DNA from: Eubacterium sp. An11
GTDB lineage: Bacteria > Bacillota > Clostridia > Lachnospirales > Lachnospiraceae
Length of the DNA stretch: 64,000 bases
Assembly (NCBI RefSeq): GCF_002161065.1
Contig: NZ_NFLV01000004.1
Location: 124,001-188,000, forward strand
Reading direction: 5' to 3'
Part shown: positions 25,757 to 33,256 of the stretch, piece by piece
Layout of the letters: the number at the start of each line of letters is the position of its first letter
How positions within the stretch are numbered: the stretch's first letter is position 1
The notes under the pieces: model-generated
Seen by the model: only the letters and a program-made list of their open reading frames with translations
What the model was told of the DNA's origin: nothing
Databases searched by the model: none
Made by a program: the position numbers and the translations under genes

Positions 25757-25863
25757 AGAAAAAGGGAAGCCACAGAAGCGGCCTACCCTCAATAGCAACT
25801 AAATTTAACGCTTTGTAGCGTCAGCCGTCAGCTATTCCCAGTAGTTGGCGGCTATTTTCGTTT
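25757..25863 (+). ncRNA. Candidate antisense antitoxin RNA
   Basis: About 105 nt from the predicted start to the hairpin AGCCGTCAGCTA / TAGTTGGCGGCT (25823-25834 and 25842-25853, two G-U pairs) followed by ATTTTCGTTT. It carries no convincing ORF. It converges on the toxin-like gene, covers its stop codon, and would be fully complementary to the 3' untranslated part of that mRNA. This is the standard layout of a type I antitoxin; expression is inferred only. Confidence 0.6.
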
Positions 25864-25953
25864 ATCCTTGAGAATCTCGTAAACAAGACCAACAAGGGAG
25901 ACAATGAATATTAGAAGCTGAATCAGATCAGCATATGTAACATACATTGGCAT
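25852..25953 (-). CDS. 33-aa membrane peptide, putative holin-like type I toxin
   Basis: ATG at 25953 after GAAAGGAGGG gives MPMYVTYADLIQLLIFIVSL, then VGLVYEIL and a charged tail KDKRK. One hydrophobic helix (about residues 8-28) with a basic C-terminus is the form of small membrane toxins annotated as holin-like. The SD is predicted to be masked by upstream CCCTCC in the mRNA, the gene has its own promoter (26038-26066) and a convergent antisense RNA, all features of type I toxin-antitoxin loci. The toxic activity is inferred. Confidence 0.7.
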   Translation of the reverse strand: MPMYVTYADLIQLLIFIVSLVGLVYEILKDKRK

Positions 25954-25955
25954 CG

Positions 25956-25990
25956 CCCTCCTTTCTTTCGTCTGGAGGGTACGCCCCTCC
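25956..25990 (-). promoter_or_regulatory. Alternating SD / anti-SD segments in the toxin leader
   Basis: In the mRNA sense the leader reads GGAGGG (25985-25990), CCCTCC (25974-25979), then the SD GGAGGG (25956-25961). The middle block can pair with either neighbour, so the SD can be free or masked. The first pairing forms first during transcription and would expose the SD; refolding would hide it. Confidence 0.65.
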
Positions 25991-26037
25991 GAAAAAAGAG
26001 GGTAAGCCGCCCGGCTCTGTGGTTTCCCCGTGGCTAT

Positions 26038-26066
26038 ATTCTACCATGCCGCTGCCAATTCTTCAA
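26038..26066 (-). promoter_or_regulatory. Promoter of the toxin-like gene
   Basis: Minus-strand TTGAAG (26061-26066), 17-nt spacer, TAGAAT (26038-26043). The leader before the start codon is about 80 nt. From here to 26164 the sequence is AT-rich with nothing else recognised. Confidence 0.65.
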
Positions 26067-26164
26067 TATTAATATTGTTTTTTAATAGATAAAATACTAA
26101 AAGAATTTATTCATCGCTTCATCATGTAAAATAATCAAATCATTTTTAAAATACATAGAGCATA

Positions 26165-26545
26165 TCATTTTTTCTCATTTAATAACTGTTTCACCCGCTC
26201 TATCGGAAATCTGTCTTCTATATCCACTATCTCAAATACATTCGCTGGCAATTCTTTTTCGCCTATGAATGCAAGATATTCACTGACAGCCCGGCGGTCT
26301 ATGGCAATTTTGCCATGTCCGTCCCAATGACGGTTACTCTCTGTTTTTTTCAAACCAGAGATCCAGTATTCATCTCCGTTTTCAATATCTACATAATTGG
26401 AACAGCTTCCGATTGATCTTTGAAAGGCGTGATCATTAAAATAAATGGTTTTTTTGCTTTTTGAAGTTTTTACATATCCGATCCATGCCGGTCCATCATC
26501 GGAATAACCTGTTTTAAGTTCTATATACATCAAATCATGTATCAT
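26165..26545 (-). CDS. Hypothetical protein, 126 aa
   Basis: Starts MIHDLMYIELKTGYSDDGPA after AGGAGGG with 8-nt spacing; an upstream in-frame ATG (26611) would overlap the preceding gene and lacks an SD. No membrane segment or signal peptide. The middle (GYVKTSKSKKTIYFNDHAF, EYWISGLKKTESNRHWDGHG) looks like a compact beta-rich cytoplasmic domain. I recognise similar small proteins scattered in Firmicutes, sometimes carrying misleading metabolic names, but cannot assign a function. It belongs to a run of AT-richer accessory genes beside the integrase scar. Confidence 0.8.
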   Translation of the reverse strand: MIHDLMYIELKTGYSDDGPAWIGYVKTSKSKKTIYFNDHAFQRSIGSCSNYVDIENGDEYWISGLKKTESNRHWDGHGKIAIDRRAVSEYLAFIGEKELPANVFEIVDIEDRFPIERVKQLLNEKK

Positions 26546-26595
26546 AGCATTATCCCTCCTGTATGTTCTCATATATATTTTCCATAGGTTATAAA

Positions 26596-27255
26596 TTATG
26601 AAATCCACCAATCTCCATCAGCCGACTGATTTAAGCATCCAAGTTCTTCCGAAATCGTATTGCCTGCAAAATCTTTTATGATAATTCGATTGTAATATTT
26701 ATACTGATCCGTTGCACGACCAGCTGCAACATCCCATCCTTCTTCTACCCATTCTTCTATATAAACTTTTCCGTCCTCTATTAAAATAACGGACTGCTGT
26801 TCTTTTAGCGGGAATGAAATTTTATCCGGATAGTAACACCGAAAACCATCCTCTGCTTCCTGACTGATAATGTACAGAGGATTTCCAATAATTATTAAAT
26901 TATATAAATTTACGTCTTCCATATTTAACTGGACAACCTTTTCCAGAATTTTCTCTGGCATATACCTGTACAAAGTCACTTTTTTACTGTCGTAATCACC
27001 CTGTAAAAAATATAGAAATTTCTCCACATATACAGGCGCACCATAGACAGTATTTCTTTTCTTATCAAAAGGTTTATATACATTTCCGGTATGAAAATCA
27101 TAGAACAACAATTCAGAGCCCCGGTATCCTCCCTGCTCTGCCCACATGATCAAATCATATAAATCCTCATTATCAGATTGGGAATATCCAAATCTGTCCT
27201 GTCCATATATTTTTTCTATGTATCTGCCCTCAATTTTATCGAACCTTTTTATCAC
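26596..27255 (-). CDS. Hypothetical protein, 219 aa
   Basis: Not recognised. Rich in aromatic and acidic residues, with repeated short beta-strand-like segments (LLFYDFHTGNVYKPFDKKR, APVYVEKFLYFLQGDYDSKK, PLYIISQEAEDGFRCYYPDK) that suggest a beta-propeller-like or WG/Kelch-like repeat fold. No signal peptide or membrane helix. Start is ATG with a poor SD. It ends about 50 bp before the start of the next gene in the same direction, so the two are probably co-transcribed. Function unknown. Confidence 0.7.
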   Translation of the reverse strand: MIKRFDKIEGRYIEKIYGQDRFGYSQSDNEDLYDLIMWAEQGGYRGSELLFYDFHTGNVYKPFDKKRNTVYGAPVYVEKFLYFLQGDYDSKKVTLYRYMPEKILEKVVQLNMEDVNLYNLIIIGNPLYIISQEAEDGFRCYYPDKISFPLKEQQSVILIEDGKVYIEEWVEEGWDVAAGRATDQYKYYNRIIIKDFAGNTISEELGCLNQSADGDWWIS

Positions 27256-27267
27256 TTTATGCTTTCC

Positions 27268-27642
27268 TCAAACTTTCTTGTAAAATGACAGATATCTGGT
27301 ACCCTGGAATGACAGTTCGCCCTCGTCTCCTTCAGCAAACATTCCATACTCTGAACCAGGCACAGACATCTCTATCCTGTCGCCACTTTCCACCTGAAAA
27401 GTAACATAGTATGTAGTATGAACCGTTGTATGATATCCATGCGCACCTGATACATCGCCTGCATTCGGGTGATTGTGATGCGTGGTATTCTGGCGTTTTG
27501 CGACAATCTTTGCCGGTACGGTTAAACGCGGAGAGTTATTATTGTCATGCCAGGTCTGAATCCCTTTTGCAAAAGTAAATATAATCATCGCAATAATCAG
27601 TATGAACATCACAGGAAATATTATTTCCATTAAATCAAACAT
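27268..27642 (-). CDS. DUF2500 family membrane-anchored protein
   Basis: A 124-aa protein starting MFDLMEIIFPVMFILIIAMI after CAGGAGGGAGG. One N-terminal membrane helix (about 7-29) precedes a small beta domain with KIVAKRQNTTHHNHPN, TTYYVTFQVESGDRIEMSV and a C-terminal EGELSFQGTRYLSFYK, the pattern of DUF2500 (YhhM-like) proteins. The histidine/asparagine-rich loop is typical. Function unknown; most of the protein would lie outside the membrane on one face. Confidence 0.85.
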   Translation of the reverse strand: MFDLMEIIFPVMFILIIAMIIFTFAKGIQTWHDNNNSPRLTVPAKIVAKRQNTTHHNHPNAGDVSGAHGYHTTVHTTYYVTFQVESGDRIEMSVPGSEYGMFAEGDEGELSFQGTRYLSFYKKV

Positions 27643-27681
27643 GATTGCCTCCCTCCTGAAAAAAATCCTATTATAAAATTT

Positions 27682-27717
27682 CTCCGGATTTGTCACAGCT
27701 TTGTCACAAACCCGGAG
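27682..27717 (-). terminator. Inverted repeat downstream of trpB, possible terminator
   Basis: Arms CTCCGGaTTTGT / ACAAAcCCGGAG, 11 pairs around one mismatch, followed on the minus strand by AAATTTTAT. The T tract is weak. It lies 80 bp beyond the trpB stop and 40 bp before the DUF2500 start. It may end the trpB transcript or form part of the DUF2500 promoter region, where a TATAAT occurs at about 27670. Confidence 0.45.
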
Positions 27718-27796
27718 ATTGAGTTTCCAAAAAAGGCTTATTTATTTTTCAAAGAATAAACGTTAATTAATATTTCCGATATTCCCGAAAATATTT

Positions 27797-29176
27797 CTAC
27801 TGAATTCCCGGAATCTTCGGGATACCCGCGAATCCTGCCGCCAGTTCTTCGTCTGTCGGAATGTAGTCACTCATCTCGCCATCGTTGAATCTCTGGTAGG
27901 CCACCATATCGAAATATCCGGTTCCGGTCAGGCCAAAGAGAATGGTTTTCTCTTCGCCAGTTTCCTTACACTTCAGCGCCTCATCAATGGCAACCTTGAT
28001 GGCATGGCTGCTCTCTGGTGCCGGGAGGATTCCCTCGATGCGGGCAAACTGTTCTGCCGCCGCGAAAACTTCTGTCTGTTCTACAGCGCGGGCTTCCATG
28101 AGACCCTGGTCGTAAAGCTCGGACAGAGTGGAGCTCATGCCGTGGAAACGAAGTCCTCCGGCATGGTTGGCAGATGGGATAAATCCGCTTCCCAGTGTGT
28201 ACATTTTGGCCAGCGGGCAGATCATACCGGTATCGCAGAAGTCATACAGGTATTTTCCCCGTGTGAAGCTCGGACAGGAAGCCGGTTCCACTGCGATAAA
28301 CTGATACTCAGCTTCTCCGCGGAGCTGTTCGCCCATGAACGGAGAAATCAGACCGCCCAGGTTGGAACCGCCGCCGGCGCAGCCGATGATCATATCCGGC
28401 TTGATGCCATATTTATCCATGGCTGTCTTGGTTTCAAGACCGATGATAGACTGATGCAGAAGCACCTGATTCAGTACGCTGCCCAGCACATAACGATATC
28501 CCTCGTTGGTGGTTGCCACCTCAACAGCCTCGGAGATAGCACAGCCAAGGCTTCCGGTTGTCCCCGGATGGGCTTCCAGTATCCTCTTACCAACCTCTGT
28601 CGTGGTGGACGGAGACGGAGTCACGCTGGCTCCATAAGTACGCATAACCTCTCTGCGGAATGGTTTCTGTTCATAAGATACTTTTACCATATAAACCTTG
28701 CAGTCCAGATCAAGATAAGCGCACGCCATGGAAAGAGCTGTTCCCCACTGTCCGGCGCCAGTCTCCGTTGTCACTCCTTTTAATCCCTGTTTCTTTGCGT
28801 AGTAAGCCTGGGCAATGGCGGAATTAAGTTTGTGACTTCCGCTTGTATTGTTTCCTTCAAATTTATAATAAATCTTAGCCGGTGTATCCAGTTTCTTTTC
28901 CAGACAGTATGCCCTAACAAGCGGAGCCGGACGATACATTTTATAAAAATCCTGAATCTCCTGCGGAATGTCGATATATGGTGTGGTATCATCCAATTCC
29001 TGCTGTATCAGCTCTTCACAGAATACAGGTTCCAGCTCTTCAGCCGTCATCGGTTTGCCGGTCGCTGGATTTAACAGGGGAGCCGGTTTCTTTTTCATGT
29101 CCGCACGGACATTATACCACTGTTTCGGCATCTCGTTTTCTTCCAGATAAATCTTGTATGGAATCTCTCTGCTCAT
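27797..29176 (-). CDS. TrpB2-type tryptophan synthase beta chain-like protein
   Basis: A 459-aa PLP enzyme of the TrpB2 (YP-type, COG1350) group, longer than ordinary TrpB. PLP lysine in NNTSGSHKLNSAIAQAYYAK, GAGQWGTALSMACAYL, the phosphate loop CAGGGSNLGGL and C-terminal LFGLTGTGYFD are all present. TrpB2 proteins join indole and serine to make tryptophan, often without a TrpA partner; no trp genes flank this one, so indole salvage is a reasonable inference. Start ATG at 29176 follows AGGAGAAACC; upstream in-frame ATG adds a lysine-rich stretch unlike the family. Confidence 0.93.
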   Translation of the reverse strand: MSREIPYKIYLEENEMPKQWYNVRADMKKKPAPLLNPATGKPMTAEELEPVFCEELIQQELDDTTPYIDIPQEIQDFYKMYRPAPLVRAYCLEKKLDTPAKIYYKFEGNNTSGSHKLNSAIAQAYYAKKQGLKGVTTETGAGQWGTALSMACAYLDLDCKVYMVKVSYEQKPFRREVMRTYGASVTPSPSTTTEVGKRILEAHPGTTGSLGCAISEAVEVATTNEGYRYVLGSVLNQVLLHQSIIGLETKTAMDKYGIKPDMIIGCAGGGSNLGGLISPFMGEQLRGEAEYQFIAVEPASCPSFTRGKYLYDFCDTGMICPLAKMYTLGSGFIPSANHAGGLRFHGMSSTLSELYDQGLMEARAVEQTEVFAAAEQFARIEGILPAPESSHAIKVAIDEALKCKETGEEKTILFGLTGTGYFDMVAYQRFNDGEMSDYIPTDEELAAGFAGIPKIPGIQ

Positions 29177-29289
29177 AGGTTTCTCCTTTTCTTTTTTATT
29201 CCTTTTATAAATATAAACAGGAAAGTTTATTAATTTCATCTATTGATGTAATCAGATATAAAATCATTAAAACTTTATATACCGGTATC

Positions 29290-29318
29290 AGTTTACCGCA
29301 TTAAAGTGTTCCCGTCAA
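29290..29318 (-). promoter_or_regulatory. Promoter of the trpB2 gene
   Basis: Minus-strand TTGACG (29313-29318), 17-nt spacer, TAAACT (29290-29295). The leader of about 105 nt contains no recognised T-box or trp attenuator. Confidence 0.6.
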
Positions 29319-29384
29319 GGTAATCTTCTCATATTCCCTGCTCCGGCTGCATATACATACACAAAGCTGCCACAGGAAGACGCC

Positions 29385-30455
29385 ATGAAAACATCTTTTC
29401 TTCTTAAAATCTGCCAGATTGCATGTATCATATCTTTCTTTTTTCTTCTGACCCATTCTTCTCTTGTCCTTGATTATGCGAAATCCGGCCTGTCTTCCTG
29501 GGCATTTTCCGTCCTGCCGGTTTTGCTGCCGTTTATTATCCTGTCCAAACTGTGGATATATTATGATGTACCCCAGCTGTTTTTTCACACTGCAAGACGA
29601 ATGCTTCCCGGACACAGCCGGGCGGCTCTCTGCCTTACTGTTCTTCTCCTCGGGCTGTCCTCCGGGTTTCCCATCGGGGCTATTTTTGTCCGGCACTTCT
29701 ATGAAGACGGCTTTCTCGCAAAGCGGGAAGCCGAAGAACTGCTTCCCCTCTGCTCTTTTGTAAGCCCTATGTTTCTCATGGGCTATGTCCGGCCTCTCAC
29801 CGGATACAAAACCTTATACTGGTGGCTCTTTGCCCTCAGCCTGTATCTGCCGCTGTTTTTATATTTTGGAAAATTTTTATTTGCCCACAGAAAGCATACA
29901 GCTCTGAGATCATTTTCTGCCAAAATCAGACCTTCTTTTGACAGAAAGCTGGCATCTGCCCGGAATAACGATGAAGTCACAGCGAACAAACAATTCTTTA
30001 TTTCCAAAACAGAAAGCGGAAAAAGAAAAACGGAAGCCGGGAAAATGACAATAAAAAAAGCGAAAACAATGCAGAAATCCACGCTGCGGGATGTCTGGCT
30101 GTCTTCGCTTGAAATCATATTTACCATCGGCATCTATATGATGCTCTTTTCCATCCTCTTCGGAATCACTCTTCACGAGCCTCTGCTGCGGGGCACTGTG
30201 ACAGAAGTTCTTCTTTCTAATCTGGAAATCACCACCGGCATCGCATGGCTGTCCCGGATGTCCGCCTTCTCCGGCGCTGTCCGAGGCGCTTTGATGGCTG
30301 CTGTGGTGTCTGTGGGCGGGCTGTGCACCACAGCACAGGTCTACAGCGCCACCTTCGGCTGTTCTTTTTCCATGGGGCGTTACCTCAGGATCAAGAGCAT
30401 CTGCGCGCTGATGAGCGCCGTACTCGTTCTCCTGCTCTGGCAGATTGTCTGCTGA
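29385..30455 (+). CDS. ylbJ: YlbJ-like sporulation integral membrane protein
   Basis: A 356-aa polytopic membrane protein with about eight helices. FSVLPVLLPFIILSKL near residue 42 and LSSGFPIGAIFVRHFYEDG (about 88-106) mark the nucleoside-recognition/gate domain family to which YlbJ belongs; YlbJ is under sporulation sigma control in Bacillus and needed for spore cortex formation. A long basic loop (about 170-235) splits the two halves. Lies close to rsmD and coaD as in Bacillus, but on the opposite strand. Start after AGGAAG. Confidence 0.82.
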   Translation: MKTSFLLKICQIACIISFFFLLTHSSLVLDYAKSGLSSWAFSVLPVLLPFIILSKLWIYYDVPQLFFHTARRMLPGHSRAALCLTVLLLGLSSGFPIGAIFVRHFYEDGFLAKREAEELLPLCSFVSPMFLMGYVRPLTGYKTLYWWLFALSLYLPLFLYFGKFLFAHRKHTALRSFSAKIRPSFDRKLASARNNDEVTANKQFFISKTESGKRKTEAGKMTIKKAKTMQKSTLRDVWLSSLEIIFTIGIYMMLFSILFGITLHEPLLRGTVTEVLLSNLEITTGIAWLSRMSAFSGAVRGALMAAVVSVGGLCTTAQVYSATFGCSFSMGRYLRIKSICALMSAVLVLLLWQIVC

Positions 30456-30541
30456 AAACTGTGCCGCGGGATCCCGGGACACCGCTTCTCCACAACACAA
30501 CAGCCACCGCCGGTTTTGGCAGGCTGTCCGGCAGGGCGGAC

Positions 30542-31156
30542 CTACTCGGTCTGACCTCCGCTGTTTTCTTTCTTTTCAAAATCCTCCTTGCTCCGGGCAC
30601 TTCTCGCTCCGTTGCCCAGCTGGAGATCTATCTCGTGTTTGTCTTCCTGAATCTGCCTGTGCTCATCTCTTAACTTGGTGATCACCGAATCAAAATACTG
30701 TTTCTCCTGGTCAATGATGCTGTTGTACATATATTCCAGTCCGCTTAACATATTCTGCGTATATTGAAGGGCGCCGGTCTGCAGGGTCCGGGAGGTCTCT
30801 CTGGCGCGGCCGATAATATCATCAGCCTCGTTCTGCGCATTTTTGACAAGTTCTTCTGCCCGCATGTTGGCGAGAGCCACGATCTCGTTGTCATCAATCA
30901 TGACGCCAGCCTCCTTGGCGGCATCCTGTACGATTCTCTCCGCCTTGGCTTTGGCATCGGCAATGATGGATTCCCTCGTCTCAATGATCTGCCGGCTCTC
31001 CGCCAGCTCTCTTGGAAGCTGTGTCCGCAGTTCATCCATCATGGCAAGCAGTTCTTCCCTGTTTACCTTGATCATGCTGCCTCCGCTTAAAACGCCAGTT
31101 GTCTTACAGGTATCAATATACACTTCGATTTCTTCAATTAACTGGTCTACATTCAT
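30542..31156 (-). CDS. Coiled-coil protein encoded downstream of coaD
   Basis: A 204-aa strongly helical, charged protein. The segment from about residue 60 to 190 (ESIIADAKAKAERIVQDAAK, LVKNAQNEADDIIGRARETS) is coiled coil, similar to the stalk of ATP synthase b/E subunits and DivIVA/Wag31-like proteins. No catalytic motif. It follows coaD by 33 bp, so it is the last gene of rsmD-coaD. Comparable proteins occur at this position in other Clostridia, but I know of no tested function. Confidence 0.82.
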   Translation of the reverse strand: MNVDQLIEEIEVYIDTCKTTGVLSGGSMIKVNREELLAMMDELRTQLPRELAESRQIIETRESIIADAKAKAERIVQDAAKEAGVMIDDNEIVALANMRAEELVKNAQNEADDIIGRARETSRTLQTGALQYTQNMLSGLEYMYNSIIDQEKQYFDSVITKLRDEHRQIQEDKHEIDLQLGNGARSARSKEDFEKKENSGGQTE

Positions 31157-31189
31157 CTTTCATTCCTCCTGAATCCCTTCCCGGTACAA

Positions 31190-31732
31190 TCAGTCTGCGC
31201 CGCTGCCTTCCTGGCATCCGGAAGCCGGATCACCGCTGATCTCTGTTTGTCTGTGTTCATCTATCTTCTCATATACCTTTTGTCGCACGTAGTCCGGAAC
31301 AAATGGCGTGATATCTCCGTCAAACATTGCCAGCTCTCTGACGGTGCTGGAGCTTAAAAAAGAATACTTTGCGCTGGTGGCAAAAAACATCGTCTCCACG
31401 TCAGGATGCAGCTGCTTATTGGTCTGCGCCATCATCAGCTCATACTCAAAATCGGAGACTGCCCGGATTCCGCGGACAATCACGTCGGCATGCACCTGCT
31501 TCGTAAATTCAATCAATAATCCGTGGAAAGACACGACTTCCACATTGGGATAATCCTTCACCACTTCCCGGATCATATCCACTCTCTCCTCAAAATTAAA
31601 GAGCGGCGTCTTTGTCTGATTCTTGAGCACTCCGACGATCACCTTGTCAAACACTTCTGCTGCCCGGCGGATGATATCAAGATGTCCGTAAGTGATCGGG
31701 TCAAAACTTCCCGGATAAACTGCTGTTGCCAT
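31190..31732 (-). CDS. coaD: Phosphopantetheine adenylyltransferase
   Basis: A 180-aa nucleotidyltransferase of the HxGH type, converting 4'-phosphopantetheine and ATP to dephospho-CoA. The N-terminal [19 protein letters not shown] holds the T/HxGH motif; the second motif appears as [20 protein letters not shown]. The last 20 residues extend beyond the usual 160-aa length without known motif. Middle gene of rsmD-coaD-coiled-coil. Confidence 0.97.
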   Translation of the reverse strand: MATAVYPGSFDPITYGHLDIIRRAAEVFDKVIVGVLKNQTKTPLFNFEERVDMIREVVKDYPNVEVVSFHGLLIEFTKQVHADVIVRGIRAVSDFEYELMMAQTNKQLHPDVETMFFATSAKYSFLSSSTVRELAMFDGDITPFVPDYVRQKVYEKIDEHRQTEISGDPASGCQEGSGAD

Positions 31733-31768
31733 ATTTTTCTTACCTTTCTCTTATGATGATATACAGAA

Positions 31769-32320
31769 CTATTTTCCGATGAAAATGTGCTGATTCGTCT
31801 TGTATTTTTTCTGTTTGATCATGTGAAATTCCGTCTTGTCCAGATAAGAAAAATCTGTCTCCAGATCCGCTTCCACAATAATTCTCGTCTCAGCGTCACA
31901 CAGAGACGACTTCTCAAGGAAAAGCAGCACTTCTTTCTCGAGAAGCTTCCCATAAGGAGGGTCCATAAAAATGAACGAAAATGCCCGGCCTTCTCTGTCA
32001 AGGCGCTTCAGTGCGTACATAACATTTTCTTCCATCAAAACAGCCCGTTCCGCCAGATGGGTATGTGCCAGATTCTCCCGGATACAGGCGGCAGCCCTGC
32101 GGTTATTCTCCACAAAAACGGCTTCCTCAGCCCCCCGGCTCAGCGCTTCAATGCCGATGGCTCCGCTTCCGCTGAACAGATCCAGGAAACGGCTGCCCTC
32201 CACATCATAGGACAGCATGTTAAACAGCGTCTCCTTGATGCGGTCCGTCGTCGGCCTGGTATTCATTCCTTCTATCGTTTTTAATTTCAAATGTCTTGCC
32301 GTGCCGGCTATTACTCTCAT
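31769..32320 (-). CDS. rsmD: 16S rRNA (guanine966-N2)-methyltransferase
   Basis: A 183-aa SAM enzyme. RVIAGTARHLKLKTIEG N-terminus, FLDLFSGSGAIGIEALSRGA (SAM motif I, about residues 44-63) and the catalytic MDPPYGK are diagnostic of RsmD. First gene of the operon with coaD; promoter at 32387-32414. Confidence 0.95.
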   Translation of the reverse strand: MRVIAGTARHLKLKTIEGMNTRPTTDRIKETLFNMLSYDVEGSRFLDLFSGSGAIGIEALSRGAEEAVFVENNRRAAACIRENLAHTHLAERAVLMEENVMYALKRLDREGRAFSFIFMDPPYGKLLEKEVLLFLEKSSLCDAETRIIVEADLETDFSYLDKTEFHMIKQKKYKTNQHIFIGK

Positions 32321-32386
32321 CGGTTCCTACTTCCTATCGGTTTTTTCTGTTTTTATAATTGTGCCAATTGTTTAATCATTACCTTT

Positions 32387-32414
32387 ATTTTATAATATCC
32401 TTCTCTTTTGTCAA
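32387..32414 (-). promoter_or_regulatory. Promoter of rsmD-coaD
   Basis: Minus-strand TTGACA (32409-32414), 16-nt spacer, TAAAAT (32387-32392), about 65 nt before the rsmD start. Confidence 0.7.
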
Positions 32415-32442
32415 GGAAAACAGGCGCTAAACCGCGTCTTTT

Positions 32443-33165
32443 CTAAAGAACAAGCTTTCTCCGGATCTTCCGGATCTCCTTTTTCCTGAGCCCCGCTTCC
32501 AGAAGATAATTCCTGAAACTGCCATACTCTGTGATCACATGATCATAAGCCGCCTCAATCCATTCCGGCTTTGAGTATTCCAGCTCTTCGAGGCCGTCAT
32601 GAATCCGCAGCTCCACATGATCTTTCAAATATGTATGGGATACCTGATAATTGGCAATGATGTCTTCCTTTGACACGCCGCAGATACCAAGAAGCAGCAT
32701 GGCCAGAATGCCTGTGCGGTCCTTTCCCGCCTGACAGTGAAACAACACACAGCCTTCCTCATGGGCCAGGATAAAACGAAACAGCTGGACCACCATATCT
32801 TTGTATTCCACCAGATTGATATAAAACACTTCCGGTTTAAATCCCTCTTCCTTCACCGCGCGCATGTCAAGAACGGTGTCCGTGATAAACGGAAGATTAA
32901 TGTAGGTCACCTCCGGATGTTCCCGGAAAGGATTCGGATAAATGAGCGTTTCTTCTCTTCCCCTCAGGTCAATGACCGCCCGCAGCCCGTAATTCAGAAG
33001 AAAATTCTTATCTTCTTCTGTGATATCGGTCAGATTATCCGTCCTCAGAAACTGATGATACTTTGTGACAGAGCCTTTTCTCGCGGCGTAACCGCCCAGC
33101 TCTCTCACATTATATGCCTTCTCCATAGGCAGCCTGTTATAATTCAAAAGTGCATTTCTCTTCAT
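32443..33165 (-). CDS. Tyrosine/serine protein phosphatase family protein
   Basis: A 240-aa protein with the PTP loop HCQAGKDRTGILAMLLLG (CX5R, about residues 146-163), and NVRELGGYAARKGSVTKYHQ near the N-terminus as in the Y_phosphatase3/LipA-like family. Such proteins dephosphorylate proteins or phosphoinositide-like substrates. No signal peptide. Start placed at 33165, 7 nt after GAGGAGAC; an in-frame ATG at 33213 lacks an SD. Function in this organism unknown. Confidence 0.88.
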   Translation of the reverse strand: MKRNALLNYNRLPMEKAYNVRELGGYAARKGSVTKYHQFLRTDNLTDITEEDKNFLLNYGLRAVIDLRGREETLIYPNPFREHPEVTYINLPFITDTVLDMRAVKEEGFKPEVFYINLVEYKDMVVQLFRFILAHEEGCVLFHCQAGKDRTGILAMLLLGICGVSKEDIIANYQVSHTYLKDHVELRIHDGLEELEYSKPEWIEAAYDHVITEYGSFRNYLLEAGLRKKEIRKIRRKLVL

Positions 33166-33256
33166 ATCTGCTGTCTCCTCTTGTATTTTCTCTTCCGGCA
33201 GACTGCCGTACATACCGGCAGACGCCGCTGCTTCTCTCTGCTGTCTCCGGATATAT

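Larger units (their letters stand above)
25764..26028. repeat. Imperfect inverted repeat flanking the toxin-like gene
   Basis: Arms 25764-25790 and 25998-26028: GGGAAGCCACAGA...CGGCCTACCCTC on the left reappears in reverse complement as GAGGGTAAGCCG...TCTGTGGTTTCCC on the right. Because the toxin and antisense promoters lie just outside the arms and point inward, both transcripts start with nearly the same sequence. Read on the minus strand the left arm also forms a GCCGC/GTGGC hairpin followed by TTCCCTTTTT, a likely end for the toxin mRNA. Confidence 0.7.

Noticed and set aside
29177-29318. Tryptophan T-box or leader peptide before trpB2
   Set aside because: No run of Trp codons and no T-box core; the leader is short and AT-rich.
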